Positions 1 to 4,567 of a stretch of 5,479 nt of DNA are shown here, piece by piece. Source of the DNA: an uncultured Pseudorhodobacter sp. (GTDB taxonomy: Bacteria; Pseudomonadota; Alphaproteobacteria; Rhodobacterales; Rhodobacteraceae); the NCBI GenBank assembly GCA_945957495.1, contig CAMFLG010000247.1, positions 1 through 5,479 on the forward strand, written 5' to 3'. The translations under genes were made by a program, and so were the position numbers. The notes beneath the pieces were generated by a model. That model saw only the letters and a list, made by a program, of their open reading frames with translations. It was not told the DNA's origin and made no database searches. Numbering within the stretch: position 1 is the first letter of the stretch; each line of letters starts with the position of its first letter.

Positions 1-433
1 GGCGGCGGATGTGGTGATTGCCGCCGACAGTGCCAGCTTCATTCAGGCCTTTACCCGCATCGGATTGGTGCCGGATGCAGGCGGCAGCTATTGGTTGCCG
101 CGCCAGATCGGGCTTGCGCGGGCGATGGGGGCGATCCTGTTTGCCGACAAGATCACCGCGCGGCAGGCGGTAGAATGGGGCATGATCTACGAATCGGTGC
201 CCGATCTGGATTTCGCGGCGCACATCGCCGCGCGGGCGCAAAGCCTTGCCGCAGGCCCGACCGTGGCCTACCGCGGCGTGAAGACCGCGTTGCGCGCCTC
301 TTCCGGCAATGATCTTGATGCGCAACTGGCGCTGGAGGCGCGGCTGCAAGGTGAATGTGGCGCCACCGCCGATTTCCGTGAAGGCGTCGCGGCCTTTCTG
401 GAAAAACGCCCCGCCCGGTTTACCGGGGCCTGA
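1..433 (+). CDS. paaG: Enoyl-CoA hydratase/isomerase family protein, PaaG-like (5' partial)
   Basis: This is the C-terminal 143 residues of a crotonase-fold protein; the reading frame enters from the left edge (first whole codon at 2) and stops at TGA 431-433. The closest protein I know is PaaG, the 1,2-epoxyphenylacetyl-CoA isomerase of aerobic phenylacetate degradation. Seen: a DVVIAADSASF strand, then IGLVPDAGGSYWLPR, where the Asp at 74-76 matches the catalytic Asp in GLIPDCGG of E. coli PaaG; then ARAMG, AVEWGMIYESV, and a C-terminal FREGVAAFLEKRPARFTGA that tracks PaaG almost residue for residue. The oxyanion-hole half with the CAGxD motif lies outside the window. The phenylacetate role is inferred from similarity, since no other paa gene is visible. 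Other crotonase-family acyl-CoA enzymes share this fold, so the family is certain but the exact substrate is less so. It converges on the lrp-type gene across a palindrome. Confidence 0.85.
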   Translation, partial: AADVVIAADSASFIQAFTRIGLVPDAGGSYWLPRQIGLARAMGAILFADKITARQAVEWGMIYESVPDLDFAAHIAARAQSLAAGPTVAYRGVKTALRASSGNDLDAQLALEARLQGECGATADFREGVAAFLEKRPARFTGA

Positions 434-436
434 CCC

Positions 437-464
437 GTAAGGTGGGCAATATTGCCCACCCTAC
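437..464. terminator. Palindrome between convergent genes; possible bidirectional terminator or dispersed repeat
   Basis: Positions 441-460 are a perfect 20-bp palindrome (GGTGGGCAAT joined to ATTGCCCACC). Beyond one A/C mismatch the symmetry continues for three more pairs (GTA 437-439 with TAC 462-464). It starts a few bases after the paaG stop and includes the TAG stop (461-463) of the convergent regulator. RNA from either strand could form the same strong hairpin, which suits a shared terminator, although neither side has a clear run of U. I recall very similar GTAGGGTGGGCAAT-type palindromes recurring in Rhodobacterales genomes, so it may be a small dispersed repeat serving as a terminator; that part is memory, not shown here. 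Confidence 0.6.
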
Positions 465-895
465 TTTCGGCCAGCCTTGCGGGTGGACAAAAGCAGATTG
501 GTTTCCGAGGTCATCACCCCTTCGATATTGCGGATGCGGGCGATGACATCATCCAGTTCCAGCAGAGTCTGAGTCGCCAGTTCCGCAATCAGATCCCAGC
601 GGCCATTGGTGGAATGCACCGCCATCACCGCCGGAATCCCCGTCAGCCGCGCCATGATCTTTTCCGCGCCGCGCCCCTCAATCCCGATCATCATCAGCCC
701 GCGCACCGGGGCCGAGGTCACATCGCCACGCGTCAGCACGGTGAAACCGGCAATCTCTCCCTTCGCCGTCAACCGCTCCATCCGGCTGCGCACCGTCGCG
801 CGGCTCAGGTTCAGCCGATCGGCCAGATCCGACAGCGCCGCGCGCCCGTCGCGGCGCAGTTCTGCGATCAACCGCAGGTCAACTTCGTCCAACAT
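461..895 (-). CDS. Lrp/AsnC-family transcriptional regulator, likely controls the divergent arginase-ocd operon
   Basis: A 144-residue protein, the normal length for the Lrp/AsnC (feast/famine) family. The N-terminus MLDEVDLRLIAELRRDGRAALSDLA and the helix-turn-helix at about residues 20-42 (LADRLNLSRATVRSRMERL) are typical. Residues about 65-140 form the RAM effector/oligomerisation domain, including GRWDLIAE (98-105) and IRNIEGVMTSET (121-132). The start at 895 is preferred because AGGGA lies 8 nt upstream; the frame stays open to 988, but that would need an atypical N-terminal extension and would run into the arginase leader. Divergence from arginase, with about 100 bp between, matches the known alphaproteobacterial arrangement in which an Lrp-type ArcR controls arginase and ornithine cyclodeaminase genes. 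The target and an arginine or ornithine effector are inferences; the family assignment is firm. Confidence 0.93.
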   Translation of the reverse strand: MLDEVDLRLIAELRRDGRAALSDLADRLNLSRATVRSRMERLTAKGEIAGFTVLTRGDVTSAPVRGLMMIGIEGRGAEKIMARLTGIPAVMAVHSTNGRWDLIAELATQTLLELDDVIARIRNIEGVMTSETNLLLSTRKAGRK

Positions 896-903
896 GATCA
901 ATT

Positions 904-908
904 TCCCT
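904..908 (-). promoter_or_regulatory. Ribosome binding site of the lrp-type gene (decides its start)
   Basis: On the minus strand AGGGA sits 8 nt before the ATG at 895. This supports the 144-residue start over the longer in-frame extension that would begin at 988. Confidence 0.7.
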
Positions 909-915
909 GCCGTTA

Positions 916-957
916 TGCGAAATACGCTGTGCGAAACGCCATAAATGCCGCTATGAT
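916..957 (+). promoter_or_regulatory. Candidate arginase promoter with TGCGAAA direct repeat (possible Lrp-type operator)
   Basis: TATGAT at 952-957 is a strong -10 hexamer (five of six to consensus) and would place transcription start near 964, giving a leader of roughly 36 nt before the arginase ATG. No convincing -35 hexamer lies 16-18 bp upstream. That position instead overlaps the second copy of a 7-bp direct repeat, TGCGAAA at 916-922 and 930-936, 14 bp apart start to start. Each copy also begins a short inverted pair (GCG-AAATA-CGC at 917-927; GCG-AAA-CGC at 931-939). A weak -35 with repeats over it suggests activator dependence, plausibly by the divergent Lrp-type protein. This is inference; no binding consensus was tested. 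Confidence 0.45.
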
Positions 958-986
958 TCGGCGCAAGTCGGAAAGATTGTCGCTGC

Positions 987-993
987 AAAGGAG
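987..993 (+). promoter_or_regulatory. Ribosome binding site of arginase
   Basis: AAAGGAG ends 6 nt before the ATG at 1000. It is a much stronger site than the one in front of ocd, and it fixes the arginase start. Confidence 0.85.
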
Positions 994-999
994 AATCCC

Positions 1000-1923
1000 A
1001 TGTCCAACACCATTCTGATCGGTGCCCCGATTGACGACGGCCAACGCCGCGCCGGTTGTGTCATGGGCCCCACCGCCTACCGCGTCGCGGGCATTGCCGC
1101 CGCGATCAAGGATCTGGGCCATGGCGTGACGGATTGGGGCGATGTCGCCCTGCCCGATCTGGCCGACGCCGCCTGCCCCAACCCCGCCGTGCATTCCCTG
1201 CCCGAGGTGCTGGGCTGGACGCAAGTGCTGGCCGACAAGGTCGATGACGCGCTAAGCCAGGACGCCCTGCCGATCATTCTGGGCGGCGATCATTCGCTGG
1301 CGCTTGGCTCGGTTGCGGGCGCGGCCGCCTATGCCCACCGCAATGGCCGCCCGCTGTTCCTGCTGTGGCTTGACGCGCATTCCGATTTCCACACCCCGAT
1401 GACCACCACTTCGGGCAACCTGCATGGCACCCCCGTTGCCTATATCGCCGGGCGCGATGGCTTTGATGCCTTCCCGGCCTTTCCGGCAGTGATCCCGGCA
1501 GAGCGGATCTGCCTTTACGGCATTCGTTCGGTCGATCCGGCCGAACATGCGGCGCTGTTGAAACATGACATTGCGATCAATGACATGCGGGTGCTGGACG
1601 AACGCGGCATCGTCGCCCCTTTGCGCGAATTCCTCGATCAGGTGCGCGCGGCGGATGGCATGCTGCATGTTTCCCTGGATGTCGATTTCCTCGATCCCGC
1701 CATTGCCCCCGCCGTCGGCACCACGGTTCCGGGCGGCATCACCTTTCGTGAGGCGCATCTGGTGATGGAGCTTTTGCACGAAAGCAACCTTGTCACCTCG
1801 CTGGATCTGGTCGAGTTGAACCCGTTTCTGGACGAACGCGGTCGCACCGCGAAATTGATGGTGGAACTTGTGGGCTCGCTGATGGGCCGCAAAGTGTTCG
1901 ACCGCCCCACCCGCAGCTATTGA
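1000..1923 (+). CDS. rocF: Arginase (ureohydrolase family)
   Basis: A 307-residue cytosolic enzyme of usual arginase length that hydrolyses L-arginine to L-ornithine and urea with two manganese ions. All expected metal ligands are visible: H98 in GGDHSLALG, D125, H127 and D129 in DAHSDFHTP, and D227 and D229 in SLDVDFLDP. H142 in SGNLHG matches the catalytic His141 of human arginase I, S138 matches Ser137, and E272 (LVELNP) matches Glu277. The GTTVPGG (240-246) and ERGRTA (279-284) segments are typical. H131 replaces the Asn that contacts the substrate carboxylate in mammalian arginase (Asn130). It is the first gene of an operon with ocd 12 bp downstream, which argues strongly for arginine rather than agmatine or guanidinobutyrate as substrate. 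The gene is also called arcA in Agrobacterium and argI elsewhere. Confidence 0.93.
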   Translation: MSNTILIGAPIDDGQRRAGCVMGPTAYRVAGIAAAIKDLGHGVTDWGDVALPDLADAACPNPAVHSLPEVLGWTQVLADKVDDALSQDALPIILGGDHSLALGSVAGAAAYAHRNGRPLFLLWLDAHSDFHTPMTTTSGNLHGTPVAYIAGRDGFDAFPAFPAVIPAERICLYGIRSVDPAEHAALLKHDIAINDMRVLDERGIVAPLREFLDQVRAADGMLHVSLDVDFLDPAIAPAVGTTVPGGITFREAHLVMELLHESNLVTSLDLVELNPFLDERGRTAKLMVELVGSLMGRKVFDRPTRSY

Positions 1924-1935
1924 TCGGACGCCCCC

Positions 1936-2979
1936 ATGACCTCGCCCTCGCATCAGGCCTTTGTGCCCTTCGTTTCCGTCGATCACATGCTCAAGCTGGT
2001 GCTGCATCTGGGCATCGAGCGGGTGCTGATCGACCTTGCCGCCGAGATCGAGGCCGATTTCCGCCGCTGGCCGCTGTTTGACAAAACCCCGCGTGTAGCC
2101 AGCCATTCCGATGTTGGCGTGATCGAGCTGATGCCAACATCCGATGGCGAAACCTATGGGTTCAAATATGTGAACGGCCATCCGTCCAACATGAAGAAGG
2201 GCCTGCAAACCGTTACGGCCTTTGGGCTTTTGGCGGATGTTGAGACGGGCTATCCGGTGCTGTTGTCGGAGATGACCATTCTGACTGCCCTGCGCACCGC
2301 AGCGACCTCGGCCATGGCGGCCAAGTGGTTGGCCCCGAAAGGGTCGACCACGATGGCGCTGATCGGCAACGGCGCGCAGGCAGAGTTTCAGGCGCTTGGC
2401 TTCAAGGCGGTCTGCGGCATTTCCGAGGTGCGGCTTTACGATATCGACCCCGCCGCCACCGAAAAATGCGCCCGCAATCTGGCCGGGCGCGGGCTGCGCG
2501 TTGTCGCCTGCAAGACGGCGGAAGAGGCGATTTTGGGCGCGCAGATCATCACCACCGTGACGGCGGACAAGCAATACGCCACCATCCTGACCGATAACAT
2601 GGTTGGCGCAGGGGTGCATATCAACGGCGTTGGCGGCGATTGCCCCGGCAAGACCGAATTGCACCGCGATATTCTGCTGCGCTCTTCCATATTCGTCGAA
2701 TACCCCGAACAGACCCGGATTGAAGGCGAGATTCAGCAACTGGCCCCCGACCACCCCGTCACCGAGTTGTGGCAAGTGATCAACGGTCAGGCCACGGGCC
2801 GCAGCGACGCGCGGGAAGTGACGCTGTTCGATTCCGTGGGCTTTGCCGTCGAGGACTTTTCTGCCCTGCGCTATGTCCGCTCCAAACTGCAGGAAACAGG
2901 GCTGTTCACTCAGCTGGACATGATCGCCGACCCGGACGATCCGCGCGATCTGTTCGGCATGATCCTGCGCGCCGCCTGA
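1936..2979 (+). CDS. ocd: Ornithine cyclodeaminase
   Basis: A 347-residue enzyme of the ornithine cyclodeaminase/mu-crystallin family that converts L-ornithine to L-proline and ammonia using bound NAD. It aligns along its whole length with the Pseudomonas putida enzyme (RVASHSDVGVIELMP, FKYVNGHP, GYPVLLSEMTI, VGGDCPGKTEL, EYPEQTRIEGEIQQL). Residues equivalent to the P. putida active-site set are all present: R53, E64, K77, R120 and D235. The Rossmann dinucleotide motif is GNGAQAEFQ (144-152), followed by the acidic residue region YDIDP (168-172). The start ATG is 12 bp after the arginase stop with only a weak GGA as ribosome site, so translation may be coupled to arginase. Together the two enzymes convert arginine to proline without ornithine aminotransferase. 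The full active-site match favours a true cyclodeaminase over other family members such as alanine dehydrogenase or ectoine-utilisation EutC. Confidence 0.95.
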   Translation: MTSPSHQAFVPFVSVDHMLKLVLHLGIERVLIDLAAEIEADFRRWPLFDKTPRVASHSDVGVIELMPTSDGETYGFKYVNGHPSNMKKGLQTVTAFGLLADVETGYPVLLSEMTILTALRTAATSAMAAKWLAPKGSTTMALIGNGAQAEFQALGFKAVCGISEVRLYDIDPAATEKCARNLAGRGLRVVACKTAEEAILGAQIITTVTADKQYATILTDNMVGAGVHINGVGGDCPGKTELHRDILLRSSIFVEYPEQTRIEGEIQQLAPDHPVTELWQVINGQATGRSDAREVTLFDSVGFAVEDFSALRYVRSKLQETGLFTQLDMIADPDDPRDLFGMILRAA

Positions 2980-2987
2980 TCAGGCGG
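2972..2987. terminator. Palindrome spanning the abutting stop codons of ocd and kamA-like gene
   Basis: CCGCCTGA joined to TCAGGCGG is a perfect 16-bp palindrome. Its centre is the TGA of ocd (2977-2979) immediately followed by TCA, the complement of the kamA-like TGA (2980-2982). No non-coding base separates the two genes, so this GC-rich stem is the only visible candidate for a shared terminator. There is no U-tract on either side and a hairpin would lose its central pairs to the loop, so terminator function is uncertain. Confidence 0.4.
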
Positions 2988-4020
2988 GATCGGCGTAGCG
3001 GTGAACGCCGCCCTGCCAATCGGCAACAAGATAGCCATCGGCATCGGCCTGCAGATAATCGGGGCCGATCGGCACTTTGCCAAAACCACCCGGAATATCC
3101 AGCACATAGGTTGGAATCCCGATGCCTGACATGCGCCCACGCAACTCTGCCATGATCGCCTGACCTGCGGCAATCGTGGTACGGAAATGGCTGGTGCCGC
3201 GCGCAAGGTCACAGTGATGCAGGTAATAGGGCGTCACCCGGTTGCGCAGAAGCGCGCGAAACAGCGTCTCAAGCGTGGCGGCATCGTCATTGACCCCACG
3301 CAGCAGAACCGTTTGCGACAAAAGCGGGATCCCAGCCCCGGCCAACCGCGCCAGCGCCTCCGTGGCCGCCGGGGTCAGTTCCTGCGCGTGATTGCTGTGC
3401 AGCACCACATAGGTCGTGGGCCGCCCCTGCAGCGCCTGCACCATCTCGGCGGTGATGCGGGCCGGGGCCACCACCGGCACGCGGGTGTGAAACCGCACGA
3501 TCTGCACATGCGGGATGGCCGACAGCCGCGCCATCAGTGCCGCCAACCGGCGCGGCGACAGCACCAACGGATCGCCGCCCGTCAGGATCACCTCCCAGAT
3601 CGCGGGGGTGGCGGCGATGTAATCCAGCGCCGCCTGCATGTCGGCCTCTGGCAAAGCCGCCTCTTCGCCCACCGCCTCGCGGCGAAAGCAAAACCGGCAA
3701 TAGACCTCGCATGTATGCGTTGCGGCAAGGATGACCCGGTCTGGATAGCGATGGGTCAGCCCCGGCGTCGGGCTATGCGCCAGATCGCCGATCGGGTCTT
3801 GCAACTCTTCCGGGCGCAGCACCAGTTCGGCCGCATCGGGTACGAATTGTCGCGCAATCGGATCGGCCGGATCGGCGATGGCCGTCCGCATCTCTGACGA
3901 CACTCGGATGCGGAATGCCTCGGCCACCTGGGTCAACGCCGCAGTGGGCTGGGCCACCAGCCCCGCCGTTACAAGATCATCAACAGAGGTCAGCGCGCGG
4001 GGCGCGGGGAAAGCCGTCAT
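2980..4020 (-). CDS. kamA: Lysine 2,3-aminomutase-family radical SAM/PLP protein, short form
   Basis: A 346-residue radical-SAM, PLP-dependent aminomutase. The [4Fe-4S] site is C104-x3-C108-x2-C111 (CEVYCRFC), followed by R113, equivalent to the lysine-carboxylate-binding Arg134 of Clostridium subterminale lysine 2,3-aminomutase. GGDP at 148-151 follows. D271 (HHCDLARG) and D308 (VLDIPGG) match the two Asp that hold the substrate epsilon-amino group, and K315 in PGGFGK is the PLP lysine. The C-terminal zinc-cysteine tail of the clostridial enzyme is absent, and the matching internal Cys is D246. Length resembles E. coli EpmB (about 342), which modifies EF-P, but the lysine-site residues resemble true aminomutase. 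It probably makes beta-lysine; the destination (EF-P, osmolyte, other) is not shown. Start ATG 4020 is chosen because the frame further upstream offers only a TTG at 4077 without a ribosome site. Downstream of usg, same strand. Confidence 0.88.
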   Translation of the reverse strand: MTAFPAPRALTSVDDLVTAGLVAQPTAALTQVAEAFRIRVSSEMRTAIADPADPIARQFVPDAAELVLRPEELQDPIGDLAHSPTPGLTHRYPDRVILAATHTCEVYCRFCFRREAVGEEAALPEADMQAALDYIAATPAIWEVILTGGDPLVLSPRRLAALMARLSAIPHVQIVRFHTRVPVVAPARITAEMVQALQGRPTTYVVLHSNHAQELTPAATEALARLAGAGIPLLSQTVLLRGVNDDAATLETLFRALLRNRVTPYYLHHCDLARGTSHFRTTIAAGQAIMAELRGRMSGIGIPTYVLDIPGGFGKVPIGPDYLQADADGYLVADWQGGVHRYADPA

Positions 4021-4042
4021 TGCATCGCCATTCGGAAATTCA

Positions 4043-4084
4043 GCGGCGCTTATCCCCGCGCCCGCGCCAAATGGCAAGCGCCGC
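4043..4084 (-). promoter_or_regulatory. Hairpin in the usg-kamA gap
   Basis: A perfect 9-bp inverted repeat (GCGGCGCTT at 4043-4051, AAGCGCCGC at 4076-4084) encloses a 24-nt loop and fills much of the 85-bp gap between usg and the kamA-like gene. In the minus-strand transcript it would form a strong stem ending 22 nt before the kamA ATG. It lacks a following U-tract, so it is not a classic terminator. It could stabilise or process the message, or affect kamA translation. The function is inference only. Confidence 0.35.
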
Positions 4085-4105
4085 CGCCAGCAAGCCCGCC
4101 TTGCG

Positions 4106-4375
4106 CTAATGCAGCCGCAATTCGCCCACCACGTTGCGCCATTCCCCTGGGCTGATCAGTTTCCGATGGGTAAAGCGCACCGAATGCAGCGGGCCTTCGA
4201 TCTTTTCCTGCCAGAATTCGATAAAGCCGAAAAGCTGCGGATAATCAGGCGCCAGATCGTAGTCCTGCCAGACGAAGCTGTTGAGAACATTGCGATAATC
4301 CGGCATTCGGTAGAAAAGTTCGGCGGTGGTCAACCCATAGCCATTCAACATCAGTTCGGTTTCATTCGGGCGCAT
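4106..4375 (-). CDS. usg: Usg-family small protein
   Basis: An 89-residue protein matching the alphaproteobacterial Usg family in its characteristic blocks: GYGLTTAELFYRMPDY (12-27), WQDYDLAPDYPQL (36-48), FWQEKIEGPLHSVRFTHRKLISP (54-76) and the closing ELRLH. Usg was named from an open reading frame beside trp genes and was speculatively called a subunit of phosphoribosylanthranilate isomerase; I know of no firm biochemical role. It has no signal peptide or membrane segment and is rich in aromatic residues, as expected for a small cytosolic protein. The ATG at 4375 is preferred over the in-frame ATG at 4387 because GGAGG (4381-4385) lies 5 nt before it; the longer start has no spaced ribosome site. 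No trp gene is visible here. It precedes the kamA-like gene by 85 bp on the same strand and may share a transcript. Confidence 0.85.
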   Translation of the reverse strand: MRPNETELMLNGYGLTTAELFYRMPDYRNVLNSFVWQDYDLAPDYPQLFGFIEFWQEKIEGPLHSVRFTHRKLISPGEWRNVVGELRLH

Positions 4376-4380
4376 TGTGG

Positions 4381-4385
4381 CCTCC
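4381..4385 (-). promoter_or_regulatory. Ribosome binding site of usg (decides its start)
   Basis: GGAGG on the minus strand ends 5 nt before the ATG at 4375. It overlaps the upstream in-frame ATG at 4387, which therefore is probably not the start. Confidence 0.7.
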
Positions 4386-4430
4386 ATCTTCTGCGTCGAT
4401 GGATTGATCCTGCCAGAGCCAGATTAATTT

Positions 4431-4458
4431 TCAATAAAAACATAGTGTTATCACTCAA
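4431..4458 (-). promoter_or_regulatory. Candidate usg promoter within an AT-rich island
   Basis: The 192-bp gap between usg and gyrA contains an AT-rich stretch (about 4423-4460) that stands out in this GC-rich window. On the minus strand TTGAGT (4458-4453) and TATTGA (4436-4431) are separated by 16 bp and could be a sigma-70-type promoter, with a leader of roughly 48 nt before usg. The -10 match is modest. A 6-bp hairpin (CGGCTG 4465-4470, CAGCCG 4477-4482) lies on the gyrA side. I could not pick out a convincing gyrA promoter; TTGCAC at 4494-4499 is the best -35-like hexamer, but no good -10 follows at the right spacing. Confidence 0.3.
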
Positions 4459-4550
4459 ATCCGCCGGCTGCCAAGCCAGCCGACCCGCCCGCCTTGCACC
4501 CCAAATGCATGATCGTGTAAGGTAGCGGCAACAATATCTAGACCTTGCAC

Positions 4551-4557
4551 AGGAAGG
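4551..4557 (+). promoter_or_regulatory. Ribosome binding site of gyrA
   Basis: AGGAAGG ends 10 nt before GTG 4568. An in-frame stop at 4523-4525 with no other start codon between excludes a longer N-terminus, so the GTG is the first possible start. Confidence 0.65.
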
Positions 4558-4567
4558 CGCGGCCACC

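Noticed and set aside
452..1018. Plus-strand open frame opposite the lrp-type gene
   Set aside because: It is rich in Arg, His, Gln and Pro, antisense to a clear Lrp-family protein, and overlaps the arginase start in another frame.
1252..2775. Long open frame of about 507 codons on the minus strand across arginase and ocd
   Set aside because: It lies fully antisense to two well-recognised genes, is dominated by His, Gly, Arg, Ala and Gln as expected from a GC-rich shadow frame, and shows no known motif or ribosome site.
4505..4525. Six-codon ORF (MHDRVR) upstream of gyrA
   Set aside because: It has no ribosome site and is short enough to be chance; its stop does, however, confirm that GyrA cannot start further upstream.
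4376..4567. Possible tRNA, small RNA or riboswitch in the largest intergenic gap
   Set aside because: No cloverleaf, terminator or known riboswitch motif was seen; only a 6-bp hairpin and an AT-rich stretch.
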